Positions 11,203 to 20,782 of a stretch of DNA of 35,412 nucleotides are shown here, in pieces. A program made the translations under genes and the position numbers. Location of the stretch: positions 1 to 35,412 of the IMG/VR virus record IMGVR_UViG_3300033141_003865. One strand, 5' to 3'. The stretch is from a virus. The notes below the pieces were generated by a model. The model was not told the DNA's origin and did not search any database. It saw only the letters and a list, made by a program, of their open reading frames with translations. How positions within the stretch are numbered: the first letter of the stretch is position 1; each line of letters starts with the position of its first letter.

Positions 11203-11600
11203 TATTTCAAATAGTTAAAGAAATAATCATTAATAACGGTATTTTTTCAAAGTTCATCAATTGTTTCAAGGTATGTTGTTTCCTCAACCAAATAAACAGT
11301 TTGAGTACCGAAAACTTTATTAGGTCAAACAAGAAAAGTATTAACTACATTATAAATATTCCTTAGAGTTGGAAAATCTCAACTATCTTTATTTCACGCC
11401 ATAATTCTAATTGATAATCTATTTCTTTTGTTCACTAACTTATTTGTTTGTGAAATTGCTCCCTCAACAATTATAAAAGTTGTATCAGGTGCGTCACTAG
11501 GTAAGTTATCAAAAATATTATCAGTAGGAATTAAAGCAGTAATACTAGCTTCACTTTGCATTGCACCGACTATTTCGGCTACATCTAAGAAATTACTCAT
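11202..11600 (-). CDS. putative tail terminator / tail completion protein (132 aa)
   Basis: This 132-residue protein follows the HK97 gp10-like gene. The N-terminus (MSNFLDVAEIVGAMQSEASI) and the pattern 'L-x-P-T-D-N-I-F...DTTFIIVEG' resemble small siphovirus tail terminator proteins of the DUF3168/gpU type, where an N-terminal helix precedes a beta sheet and a 'r.ri.i' strand. Order is connector, closure, gp10-like, this gene, tube, as in many siphoviruses. The family call is by size, pattern and position. Confidence 0.6.
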
Positions 11601-11604
11601 AATA

Positions 11605-11970
11605 TTATTTTGTTAATAATTTATTTATTTGACTTCTATTTTCATCAACAGCTCTTGTAAGCATTCTAGCTCACGGTAAACCTTTATAATCTCTACTTTG
11701 AAAAAATATAGTTCATTTAGGTTTATGATAATTTTTAGCTCTTCTAGTTCAAAATTCTACAAAAAATGCGTATGGTGTATTATTTTTAACTTTTCAAACT
11801 ATCTTATCTCAAACTTCCCTTGCAGGTTCAATTTCAAAATTTTTCACTAAATTTTTCTTATCTTCAGGCGTTCTATCCTCAGCTTCATCTTTTACAAATT
11901 TAAGTGCTGTATCAACATTATTTGTAAGTCTTTTAATTAAAGCGTCTTTTTGTTTGCTAATTGTCGCCAT
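11605..11970 (-). CDS. HK97 gp10-like neck/tail completion protein (121 aa)
   Basis: This 121-residue protein carries TPYAFFVEFGTRRAKNYHKP (about residues 63-82), a clear match to the HK97-gp10 signature 'pYA.fvEfGT', followed by an arginine-rich C-terminal helix. UGA encodes the Gly of EFGT. These proteins join the head connector to the tail. Its start overlaps the 3' end of the head-closure gene by 14 bp. Confidence 0.82.
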
Positions 11971-12319
11971 TTTCTAATTTTTTAAGAATTAAGGAAATTC
12001 CTCAAATTCAAGTAAAACTTCTATGTTTTTCAACAACAGCAACTATATATTCTCATAAGCTTCATAAATCAGGATCAGTTACAACAACTCTATAACTTTT
12101 TTCTATATTAGTATTGTCAGGTTCAATTATAAGTGTAATATCGCCAACTTGGTCTTCTGTAGAAATAGAATCTATTTGCTGTTTTCTCTTTTCCCTATAT
12201 AAAAAACAAGGTATATCTGTATATACAGGGGTTTTAGTAGGTGTTTGTGTTCACTTATTATTTACCCTAGATACTGAAGAAATTGTACAAGTTTGGGTTA
12301 AAAATCTGTTTAAGCTCAT
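11957..12319 (-). CDS. head closure protein-like (120 aa)
   Basis: This 120-residue mostly beta protein lies between the head-tail adaptor and the gp10-like gene. It starts MSLNRFLTQTCTISSVSRVN; the '-C-x-I-' strand followed by DIPCFLYREKRQQ and 'DLGSLGEYIVAVVEKH' fits the small beta barrel of head closure proteins (SPP1 gp16 / phage head-tail joining type). Assignment rests on fold-like pattern, size and gene order. Confidence 0.6.
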
Positions 12320-12906
12320 TATGTAAAATGTTTAAGATTTAAAACTTTATAGTTATTGATAACGGTTAAGGCTTCGTTTCTTTTAACTTCACTGTTCTCA
12401 ATTCAATTTATTCACCCTCCTCAATAAGCAACTTTTCTAGGTCCAGTAGTTTCACTTGTAACATTTTTACCTAATTCTTTTGCAAATTCAAATCAGACTA
12501 ATTCAGCAATAGCATTTTCAAGATCAACAGGGATAGTAGCGATACCACTTGTATAGACTATGTCAAATACATCAAAGTTTAAGTCACTTAGAAAACTACA
12601 TAAAGAAGTAATTGTTACAGTATCGTTAGCCCTAATTAAATAATCAGTTCAATTAACTTTACTTGTAAAATCAGTTCAATTAACAGTTTTAATTTTAGTT
12701 ACTTTCCAATTTTTAAGAGGTATTGTATTTCCGTCATCACCAATAAATATTTTATTAATAGTTTCGGTTTTATCATTAGTGTTAATATCTCAAATAATAT
12801 TAAAAACAAACGCTTCTACACCGTCTAAAATAGCAGTTAATCTATCGTCACTAGTACTACTAGTGATTCATAAATAAGTTTTTACTTTTGCAAGTGTAGT
12901 ATACAT
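12319..12906 (-). CDS. head-tail adaptor / connector protein (195 aa)
   Basis: This 195-residue protein starts MYTTLAKVKTYLGITSSTSD and then DDRLTAILDGVEAFV, the pattern of gp6/gp15-like DNA-packaging adaptor proteins ('yL.i....Dd.l..li..a...i'). The C-terminal part is helical (VPVDLENAIAELVGFEFAKE), also typical. It would bind under the portal to form the neck. Its stop overlaps the next start by one base. Confidence 0.75.
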
Positions 12907-12927
12907 TTGTTAAAATATTAATAAATA

Positions 12928-13503
12928 TTATTTTTTTGTTTCAACATCATCTTCAAAAGGATCATCTTCTTCAGTAGATTTAGTACCTTTATCTTCATCA
13001 CCAGTAGTTTCTTCGCCAGTAGTATCAGTTTCATCAGTACTATCTTCTTCAGAATTATCAGTATCTTCTTCATCTTCAGTATCTTCGTCTTCAGATTCTC
13101 CACCTAATTCTTCAGTTTTTTTATCAATAGCTTTTTGTAAATCTTTATTAGAATAATCAAATTCAGCTAAATCTTCTAAAGTTTCACAAGCTTCTATTTG
13201 TCCTAAAGTAAGTTTTAATCTTCTTTTAAGTTCGTCACTAACTCTTTCATTAGCAACATCTTGACCGATTTTTGAATCAGCTAGTGTAATTTCTTCACCA
13301 CCTAAAGCTTTTAGGTCTTTTTTAATCAGTTTTATTAATTTTTTACTATCAACTTTTAATATTTTTACTTCAGCAAATTTAGCATATTTATTATACTCAA
13401 CCAAAGAAAAAGTAGTGATTTCAAAACCTTTTTTAAGATTTTTTTTCACTCAGTCAACATTAATTCTTAAATCTGACTTTAATTTTAGTATATAAATTTT
13501 CAT
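12928..13503 (-). CDS. hypothetical protein with very acidic C-terminal tail (191 aa)
   Basis: This 191-residue protein follows the capsid gene after a terminator. Residues 1-130 are basic and helical (KKNLKKGFEITTFSLVEYNK, LKRRLKLTLGQIEACETLED). Residues of about 135-191 are almost only Glu, Asp, Thr and Ser (EDEDTEDEEDTDNSEEDS). It has a single in-frame UGA. The start at 13503 requires reading that UGA; otherwise the frame would begin 18 codons later. A head decoration, head fibre or connector-associated role is possible from position. The acidic tail resembles that of the scaffold part at 14797-15288. Function unknown. Confidence 0.65.
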
Positions 13504-13525
13504 TATATTTTTAAGTTAAAGAATT

Positions 13526-13545
13526 AAAAGGGGGAAGCCCCCTAT
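13526..13545 (-). terminator. intrinsic terminator after the major capsid gene
   Basis: The minus-strand RNA reads UAGGGGG-CUU-CCCCCUUUU: five G-C pairs plus a flanking U-A pair, a 3-nt loop and a short U run. It starts 3 bp after the capsid stop. Together with the terminator at 10134 it brackets the two most abundant virion genes. Confidence 0.75.
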
Positions 13546-13547
13546 TA

Positions 13548-14762
13548 TTATAATGTAATATTATAGATTAATGCACAAGAACTAGTCGCTTCAGCGTTGT
13601 TTTGTAAATCATTAAATACAACATCAACTCTAGCAGAACCAGTAACTTCTGTTTGTTGTTCTTTAACATTTCTTTCAGCTTCAGTAGAGAAATTTCTTCT
13701 GATCCCTAACCATAAACTTGGTAAATGAATAAGTACAATTTGACCAGTAGTATTATTAGCAGGAGTAGCTGAAATTTCACCAGTAGCAGTAGCATTACCT
13801 AATTCTTCTCTAACTACAACTTTCATACCGTCAACATGAGTAAGTACACCTTTAAGGATAGTTGCGTTATCTTTGAATTTATCAGCAGTTTCAACTTGTG
13901 ATAATCCAAGCATTATAGAATATACAGCAACAGAAACAACCATTGCAATATTAGCAGGATTAACCCCTTTAATACCCATTGAAGCTCTAGCTTTTCTAAT
14001 ATCAGTTAAATCAAGTGTACCAGCATTAACAGTAGTACCGTTAGTAATTGCAGTTTTTCTAGCACCCTCATTAATTACGATAAAATCAGTAACATCACCG
14101 TCATCTAAAGCAGAAGTATTAGCATCAATAATATTAATATTAACATTAGCACCAGTTGCAGTATCACCATTAATTATAACTTGGTGCATTGAAGTATCAA
14201 AAGCACTAGATATTTCAGAAATAACATAAGAACCTAATTCAATTACTGAATCTTCAAGTAATTCATCTGTATAAGGTACAGTAAGAATTAATTTTTTAGC
14301 TTCAACACTTAAACTTTGAGTTTTAGCTTTTTTAAGTTGTGCAGTAACTGTAGCTGGTATATCAGGATTTTCAATACCTCATACCATTCTAATCTTTTTC
14401 CCTCTAGCTGGTAAAGTTTCTTTTTTACCATTCATTCTTTTAATATTAGAAGTTGGTATTAACCCAATTAATGAGTTTTCATCTTCTAATCTTTCAATTA
14501 ACATAGCAACAAGAATTTCTTGGTCTACAAATTCTTTACCAAAACCAACTTGTCCAGTAGACATAGCTTCGTTTGCGTTTGTTTCCATAAATTCAGCAAA
14601 AGACATTTCGTATAAAGAATCAACTTTAACATCAACTTTAGCATTTTTAAACATTTTATTTAAAGCAGTTTCAGCTTTTTCACCTTTAGCACCCTCAGTT
14701 TGGTGTACTCTATTGATTAATACAGCGTTATATAACGCGTCTATAATTTTAGTTTTGTCCAT
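13548..14762 (-). CDS. major capsid protein, HK97-like fold (404 aa)
   Basis: This 404-residue protein is placed directly after the protease-scaffold gene, the usual HK97-type order. The segment TLPARGKKIRMVGGIENPDI followed by AKKLILTVPYTDELLEDSVI and SSAFDTSMHQVIINGD matches the P-domain/spine-helix pattern of HK97 capsids ('...v...y..ELleDs...l...i......a.d...i.Gd'). The first 100 residues are helical and charged, like a delta domain to be removed by the prohead protease. By hand count only one of 27 glycines is UGA (residue 128), which is exceptional for this genome. Confidence 0.85.
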
Positions 14763-14796
14763 TTTTGGTATAAATTATAAATATAAATAAATTAAA

Positions 14797-15903
14797 CTAT
14801 TTTCTTAAAGCATTCTTTAAGTCTTCACCAGCGTCAGTTTCTTCACCTTTAACAGCATCTTTTACGATAGTTGCTAAATCATTCCTCTTTTCTTCTTTTA
14901 ACTCATTTACTTTTAAATTGAATTCATTTTGTAATTCATTTTTCAAAGTAGAGATAGCACTAGTAAGAAGTTTCTCAAATTCATTTTTACTTAATGAAAT
15001 TTGTTTTTCTTCTTTTTTAACCTTGTTTTCTTTAACAGGTTCTTCCTCATCAGTTTCAACTTCTTCTTCAACTTCAGGAGTATCAGTAGTTTCTTCTTCA
15101 GTTTCAACAACTTCTTCAGTTTCAATAGTTTCATCAACTACTTCTTCTGTATCAGTTACTTCTTCATCAGTTTCAACTTCCTCAACATCATTAGTTTTAG
15201 GGAAATTTACACCTTTCATTTCCAGAATGTCTTTTTTATTCATAGACTTATCTTTAGAAAGTAAAATATTAAATTGGTCTTCGGACATTCACAGTTTATT
15301 AATCAAGTAGCTTTTACTGTTAATAATATGACTATCTCTATTTGAACCTATAGTTACTAACGAGTTTTCTACAACTTCGGCGCTCGTTACCGCCATTAAC
15401 CATTTACCACCCCACATAGCTAAATCCCAAAAGTCGTATTCATCAAAGAACTCTTCCTCTTGTAAAACTTGCTTAGTTTCTTGGTGTTCAAATTCTCTAT
15501 TATGGGTAATATGTCAAGTACTAATACTTGTTACTAATCATCTAGCAATATTTCAGTCAGTATAATTATCATCATAAACCCACGCTTCAAGAATTAACTC
15601 ATCACCTACAACCTTTAAAGATAAAGGTTTTCAAATAGGTTTTTCAGAATTATGCTGATATAATATTTTTCAATTCTCTAAATAATGATCTATAAATGAA
15701 GTATCTTTTTTCCCTAGAGCATTGGTAATCCAAGCTTTAGCTCTAATTATATAACCATTTCTATTTTCATCACCATTACTAGCAACAGCTTTAAAATATA
15801 AAGCTCATTCAGGTATATTTTCCTTTACTTTCTTTGGTGCCTTATCTTTACTAACTAAAGAATTTGCCTCAATATTAAAACTGTAATTTTCTAATCAGTC
15901 CAT
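14797..15903 (-). CDS. prohead maturation protease fused to C-terminal scaffold (368 aa)
   Basis: Residues 1-190 form an HK97 family serine prohead protease: LYQHNSEKPIGKPLSL (catalytic His about residue 83) and ARGLVTSISTGHITHNREFE (catalytic Ser about residue 125) match the 'l.Hd...PiG' and 'g.l.g.SiG' motifs. Residues 205-368 are an acidic, Glu/Thr-rich stretch (about 240-285) followed by a coiled coil (LTSAISTLKNELQNEFNLKV), typical of scaffolding domains. The protein therefore probably both scaffolds and matures the head, cleaving itself and the capsid delta domain. It lies 34 bp upstream of the capsid gene and downstream of portal. Confidence 0.85.
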
Positions 15904-15938
15904 ATTTTTTATATTAAAAAGTATAAGTATAATTTATA

Positions 15939-17180
15939 TTATTTTTGCTTAGTGTCAATTTTTTCTTTTCCTCACATTATCTTTTTGTTTGTTCAAATCC
16001 ATAATTCGTTTGCTTCTTTTAATTCAAATTGTTCAAGTCCTAAATCTTCTCTCGCCTCATTTGGAGTAATTACACCATTATTAGTAAGTTCAATAACAGT
16101 TTTACTTTTAACTTGTTTTTGGTCAATATGATCATCAATAAAATCAAATACAATATTTTCAAAACCTAAGTCTTGTATTATTCCAGTCAAGAATAATGAT
16201 ATAGTTTCTTCAGTTGGCTTAATAGTATTTTCAATATACTCAATAAATTGTTTATCAGCATTACTATAATTTACCCCCTCAGTATATCAAAGAATCGTTT
16301 TAGGTACTCAGAATAAAGCACAAACATTTTCTAAAGTAAACTTTCTCATCTCTAAAAATTGAGCGTCTGTAATCTTATCTTGAAGCTTAACAACTTCTTT
16401 AACTCATTTCATCACTCCCCCTTTATGGTGATTTTTACCCCCTTTAAATTGATCTTGTAAAGCTTTCTTAATTTCAATTAAATCAGTAGAACTAACACTA
16501 TTTTCAAGTACTATTAATGAAGCTGGTGTTTGATTATTTTTAAAATATGCAAGGTTACTTTCTTTAGCTTCCTCGTCAAGGTCAATATCAGTATTTAAAC
16601 TATCAAGTAAAGGCATACCAACAGTTTCATCGTCAATATCTGAATCATATTTTAAATGCCAAACATCTCATGGAAGAAAAGCTTGTACAGCTCAATTTAC
16701 ATTTTGAATATATCAACCTACATTACCAAATTTATCAGTAACAGGCGACATATAACGAGGGTCTAATATTTGTAGTCAAGTAACTTTATCACTTCTATTA
16801 CCATTTGCGTCAAGTTCAGTCACTTTATAAACATAAACATTTGCACCAATAAAATAATCTCTAACTATTCTTTTCTTGAAAGCTTTGAAACTATTATTTT
16901 TTTGAGTATTTGTGAATAAATCTCTAATTTCTTGTTGGGAAACATCACCAATAGCATCTCCCTCGTCGTCTAACAACTGAAAACCAGCCTTACCTACCGT
17001 ATCCATTAAATTAGTAACAGAACTTCTTACAAATTGATTCTTTTTATATATTCTATAGAATTTATCTAAACTAGCGTCGCTCTGTATAAATATACTACCA
17101 AGAGAAATAGCTTTATTAATTACAGGTTCTGAATCTGTACTTTTATTAAATATTCAAATAATATCAGCAAATATTGACAT
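15939..17180 (-). CDS. portal protein (413 aa)
   Basis: This 413-residue protein is the dodecameric DNA gate at the capsid vertex. Recognisable portal patterns include FKKRIVRDYFIGANVYVYKV, the VPKTILGYTEGVNYSNADKQ segment (typical 'gvP..llg......ysn.e......') with FIEYIENTIKP next, and the C-terminal VITPNEAREDLGLEQF ('G.iT.NEaR...gl'). It lies between large terminase and prohead protease as in HK97-type modules. A possible promoter (TTGATA, 17 bp, TATTAA) lies in the 63-bp gap before its ATG, but this is weak. Confidence 0.9.
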
Positions 17181-17243
17181 AGGTTTTATTTTAATAGATA
17201 TTTTAACTTTAATATAATGATTTTTCTAAATTATCAAAACTTT

Positions 17244-18602
17244 TTATAAAGGTATATAAAATGCCTCAGTTTGTTTTAAATCAAAAAATACTCTCATCAT
17301 TAACGCGTCAGCGAAATCGGGCGAACGACCAAGTTTTTCTTTTATTTGGTCCTTTGGTATAACTCTTTTTGGTTCATCTTTTCAAATATTAATATGAGTT
17401 AAAACATCAAGTTCTTCTTTTAACATTTCAAAATCTTCACTTGACATTATACTTAAATCAATTTTATTTTCATTTATTAAATCAGCCAATTTAAAATAAC
17501 ATTGGTCTTTAAGTGACTTATAATTTTCTTTTTGTGTTTTATCTTCTTTATATTCCTCACCTTGTATAGCTGAAGCGTTTGACACGAATCCTTTACATTT
17601 TAGGTGTCCAACTACCCCCTCACCTAATCAAGTCTTATCTACGACGACTGACGACATTCCTATAGTATGTATTTTAGCTAAAGCTCTAAATTTATTATCA
17701 AAAGCTTCATCTATTTTATTTTTCCTTATAACTCTATAATAAATTAACTTGTATCAATTCCAAACAAAAATAACAGTTCTATCTTTTCACTCACCAGCAA
17801 TATCGGAAGTAATATATTTACTTCAAGTATAACTTTGGTTTGTTTCTAAATCACAAATTTTATCATAAGACATTAAACGTCAAGGTGTGTCATCATATTC
17901 AAAATCTCATTCCCAAAGTCTTTTACGCTTAATTTTATCTTTTATTCTACTAAGCTTACTTAAATACTGTTTTGTTAAATATTTTGCATTATCACGAGCT
18001 AAAGCCCTAATAAATTTAACAGTTTTACTTTCGTTACCATTCTTAAAAGGTTTCCAAAACCAAGAATAAACCCGTCCTTTGTCAGGATTAAAACAGCAAA
18101 GCACTTTTTCAGGTATATTATATTCTAGATTCATATGACGCCCAACCCTAGTTTGTAGTATTTCTATACCAGCAATAGGACATTCGTTAGCTTCATCAAC
18201 AAAAGCCCCAGTTAATTCAAGACCTCAAAGTTTAGTAAAATGTATATCAGTTGGCTTTTCCATTAATCACCTTGTAATAATACTCGATCCATTAACAAAC
18301 ATTATATCTTTACCGTCCTTAATTGTAAAATGGATTCACTCAATAAATTTTAATTCCTTTAATACTTTTAACATAGAAACAAAAGTTGTATCTTTCGCGT
18401 CCTGAATATATTTACGGAAGATTCAATATTTAACTCATGGATAAACATTACATTGAGAAACGATCCATGCACCAGCTAAAAAGGTTTTACCCCCTCAGGC
18501 TCAACCTCAATATCATAAAAGCTCTACAACTGTATTACTATTGTCTAGTAGTTGTAAAGCTTTGTATTGCTTCGGATTAGGTTCAAAACATAATGCTAAC
18601 AT
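17244..18602 (-). CDS. terL: terminase large subunit
   Basis: This 452-residue packaging motor has an ATPase domain with Walker A GGAGGGKT (residues 33-40) and Walker B AFVDEAN (about 133-139), and an RNase H-like nuclease domain with SDIAGEGKD (first Asp), VVVDKTGLGEGVVGHL and RSPDFADALMM (last Asp). The linker RLWEGDFEYDD is characteristic of the family. UGA encodes two of the glycines in the Walker A loop and the Gly of WEGDF, which fixes the code as UGA=Gly. The ATG at 18602 is preceded by GAAAGGA and by a 260-nt structured leader. The small subunit is 1.5 kb away rather than adjacent. Confidence 0.95.
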
Positions 18603-18861
18603 ATTTCCTTTCGTTAAGTATTATATATAAATGGTGGGTACTAAATAACCAAGATATGCTTCTGTATTCTCTATCCCACATACCTGACTACATATCTACT
18701 CTGTACATTTCAATATGTCTTCCTAAAGCAATTATTTAGAAGAATACCCCCCATTTATATATAATATAGTTTAAAAACTATTTAGGATATAATAAAACTT
18801 ATGGTGAAAGGAGGAAACCACAAGCCCTAATATATCCAAAGCAGTCTTTAAACCGCTTCTA
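18603..18861 (-). ncRNA. structured RNA leader of terL with anti-Shine-Dalgarno loop
   Basis: There is no reading frame here. Three elements occur in the minus-strand RNA. First, a hairpin at 18839-18858 (AAGCGGU/ACUGCUU, loop UUAAAG). Second, a hairpin at 18785-18837: GGAUAUA/UAUAUCC closes an inner stem CUUGUGGU/ACCAUAAG whose 11-nt loop contains CCUCCUUUC, identical to the 16S rRNA anti-Shine-Dalgarno tail. Third, a large stem at 18622-18763: 18 of 19 pairs (TATATATAAATGG arm), then CUAAAUAA/UUAUUUAG, enclosing an 83-nt branched tip with AGAUAUG/CAUAUCU. The first two stems have G-U pairs on the minus strand that would be A-C mismatches on the plus strand, so the RNA is minus. The loop can pair with the terL GAAAGGA (18606-18612). 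A cis regulator or packaging RNA is possible; the family is unknown. Confidence 0.7.
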
Positions 18862-19200
18862 TTAACCTTTAACTACTGCAAATAAATCAAAATCAAAAGT
18901 TTCTCAACCTCCACCAGCGATAGTATAATTGAATCTTATAAACTGCCCAGTTTTACTAGCAGTATTTAATAATTCTTTTGTAACTCCTGTAGCTTGTGTA
19001 AAAGCAACACCAGTATCAAACCAAGTTTCTTTATCAAAAGACGCTTCAACTGTTATATCTAAAGTTGGTGTAGTACCTGCCCCAGCTGTTACGCTTAAAG
19101 CAACATCAATACTATTAACATGATCTTCAGATTGAAAATCAAATACTTCACTTATACCACTTGTTGTAGCACTAGCAATTTCTTGTGTAAAATCTCTCAT
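18862..19200 (-). CDS. hypothetical beta-rich protein (112 aa)
   Basis: This 112-residue protein is rich in Thr, Ser, Ala and Asp: MRDFTQEIASATTSGISEVF, then LSVTAGAGTTPTLDITVEAS, FDKETWFDTG and FIRFNYTIAGGGG. The alternating pattern suggests an Ig-like or jelly-roll beta domain of the kind found in virion decoration proteins. Only one of about ten glycines is UGA, as in the capsid gene, hinting at high expression. It lies immediately before the terL leader RNA. A minor structural or decoration role is inferred only. Confidence 0.6.
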
Positions 19201-19218
19201 ACAAAAATAATTAATAAA

Positions 19219-19374
19219 TTAAACAGCCCAAATAAAGGCAATAACCCAACCTATAAAAGTCCACCCAAGAAAAAGATTTAAAATAAATATTTTCATCATA
19301 TTTTTCTTTAGTTTCCACATCGCTATCATACTTGGTAAAAAGTATATTGCAACAATAATTAATAATTCTTTCAT
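19219..19374 (-). CDS. superinfection immunity protein (Imm-like, 51 aa)
   Basis: This 51-residue inner-membrane protein has two transmembrane segments. The sequence LPSMIAMWKLKKN followed by KIFILNLFLGWTFIGWVIAF and IWAV matches the superinfection immunity family ('YflPt.iA......I..lNl.lGWt.iGWv.AL.wa') over almost its whole length. Family members such as T4 Imm block DNA entry by related phages. All tryptophans here are UGG. It lies in the small-gene cluster between the terminase genes, so it would be made with packaging proteins, late enough to protect the infected cell. Confidence 0.85.
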   Translation of the reverse strand: MKELLIIVAIYFLPSMIAMWKLKKNMMKIFILNLFLGWTFIGWVIAFIWAV

Positions 19375-19523
19375 AATGGTTTTGTATTAGTAATAAATAA
19401 TCAAGTTTCTTGTGTAAATAACATTTCAAGCTTATCTTTTATAACAATATTTTTATTAAGTCTATATTTTATATATTCTCTTTTTTTAGATCCATTAACT
19501 CATTTTAATCACATTGTTATCAT
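19359..19523 (-). CDS. small hypothetical protein (54 aa)
   Basis: This 54-residue basic protein starts MITMGLKGVNGSKKREYIKY; a second in-frame ATG three codons later could be used instead. It overlaps both neighbours by a few bases (start inside the upstream gene end, stop inside the imm start), as expected for coupled translation. No motif or membrane span is visible. Confidence 0.5.
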
Positions 19524-19801
19524 AATTTCTCACCGTTAACAATTAATAAATAATACTTATCAAATAACTCAATAGTTTCATCAATAGTTTCTTGGGTCAT
19601 GTATTTAGGTCTTTCGTTAAGTACGCTCTCTAATTTAGCCATTGTAAGCATTTCGTCAGTAATTTCTTTAATACCGATATAATCAAATATAATCTTATCC
19701 ATTTTCTTAGAATATATTTCTATTTTATTTTTTCCCTCGTTTAATAGTTCATCAACAAAAACAACTTTAGGGGTTAATCAATTTAGTTTATTTAGTTTCA
19801 T
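19517..19801 (-). CDS. small hypothetical protein (94 aa)
   Basis: This 94-residue mixed-charge protein starts MKLNKLNGLTPKVVFVDELL. The start at 19801 was chosen because the frame is open through one UGA from there; an internal ATG at 19702 would give 61 residues. A central helical part (TDEMLTMAKLESVLNERPKY) is visible. It overlaps both neighbouring small genes. Function unknown. Confidence 0.55.
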
Positions 19802-20075
19802 GGTTTGTAAAAGTTAAGTTTAAAGTTTTCGGCTCTATTTTATGTTCTACACATATCGCAAAATAATACATTCTTTTTCAATAATTATTATATTTTTTTA
19901 CTAACGTAAAAGTTATAAATATTAATAAAAGAGAATATAATAATCAAAATTCATTACTTATATAATAATAATATACAAACAATAACCAACCTAATATAAA
20001 TATATTTCATTTTTGAAAATCTATTAATGCACTTATCTTAAACCAATATTTTATTTTATTTATAATTCCTTTCAT
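19788..20075 (-). CDS. two-span small membrane protein (95 aa)
   Basis: This 95-residue protein has two hydrophobic segments (about residues 24-40, NIFILGWLLFVYYYYIS, and 44-60, LLYSLLLIFITFTLV) separated by a short loop and followed by a basic, soluble tail. It lies beside the small terminase gene and two genes away from the Imm-like gene, so a membrane role in exclusion or lysis timing is possible. Family not recognised. Confidence 0.55.
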
Positions 20076-20095
20076 ATCCTTTTTTTATTTAAATA

Positions 20096-20644
20096 TTATT
20101 TATCAACTTTATGTTCTTTTGGATCAGGCTTAATAAATTGTACAGTTCAAGGTACAAGGTCTTTACCGTCCTTACCATATACTTCAGATTCTGTTTTATC
20201 TCTCCAACTAAAACCATTCTTTAAAATAAAGATTTGTCAAGCTGGGGAACCCCTACCTAGAGCCAATCTATTCTCTAAACCTTGCTCTATTGCTGTCTTG
20301 GCACTCTTTATTATACAAGTAAACTCTTTTCAATATGTACCGTCTTCTAACGCTTTCTTTTCATCTCTATTACAATAATCTAAAAGACTTTGTCTATCAA
20401 TAAACCCTAAAAAAAGAGTTAGTCAAGACACAGTCGGAAGTTGTTTGTATTCAAATCAAACCTCTTTTCCTTTCTTATCATAGAGCTTAACAATATTATG
20501 TTCTTCTTCAAATCACTCGAAAAAATCATTAATTTGAAATTCTAGTTCTTCAGGAGTTTCATATTTAGCAGGTCTTCACCCCCACTTTCAACTTTTGATT
20601 CTACCCTCTTGTAATTTTTTTTGATGTTCAGCAGTTATAGCCAT
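20096..20644 (-). CDS. terS: terminase small subunit (P22 gp3-like)
   Basis: This 182-residue DNA-recognition subunit of the packaging motor has GGRPAKYETPEELEFQINDF near residue 20 (the 'GRP.ky.t.eel...i..yf' start of the GP3-package family), LPTVSGLTLFLGFIDRQSLL (helix-turn-helix-like), and QGLENRLALGRGSPAGQIFI followed by LKNGFSWRDK, the classic 'n.f..W.dk' ending. It is the first gene after the tandem promoters at 20671-20782 and so heads the late operon. Six small genes or RNA elements separate it from terL, an unusual split. Confidence 0.85.
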
Positions 20645-20670
20645 ACTTTTTTTTTATTGATAATATTTTT

Positions 20671-20698
20671 ATTATATATGAATCTACTAAATATACAA
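20671..20698 (-). promoter_or_regulatory. candidate late promoter, proximal (TTGTAT-16-TATAAT)
   Basis: On the minus strand TTGTAT (20693-20698) and a consensus TATAAT (20671-20676) are 16 bp apart, 27 bp upstream of the small terminase ATG. All strong promoter candidates in this genome share the 16-bp spacer. Confidence 0.55.
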
Positions 20699-20721
20699 AT
20701 TTATTATATATTAAAAAAGAC

Positions 20722-20782
20722 CATAACTATAGGTATAATATCATTACTGTAAATAGTATAATACTTTTAGTTATGAAATCAA
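20722..20782 (-). promoter_or_regulatory. candidate late promoter, distal, with operator-like repeats
   Basis: On the minus strand TTGATT (20777-20782) and TATACT (20755-20760) are 16 bp apart. An inverted repeat CATAACTA (20722-20729) / TAGTTATG (20768-20775) brackets the -10 element and lies beside the -35, and a direct repeat GTATAATA occurs inside it. This is the layout of a regulated promoter. The late operon starts downstream and the preceding early gene ends at 20789, so this 144-bp gap is the early/late boundary. The excisionase-like HTH protein encoded at 23384 is one possible regulator. Confidence 0.5.

Noticed and set aside
18603-18861. Small gene on the plus strand started by the strong GAAAGGAGG (18806-18814)
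   Set aside because: No start codon with an open frame of useful length follows, and the surrounding stems keep G-U pairs only on the minus strand.
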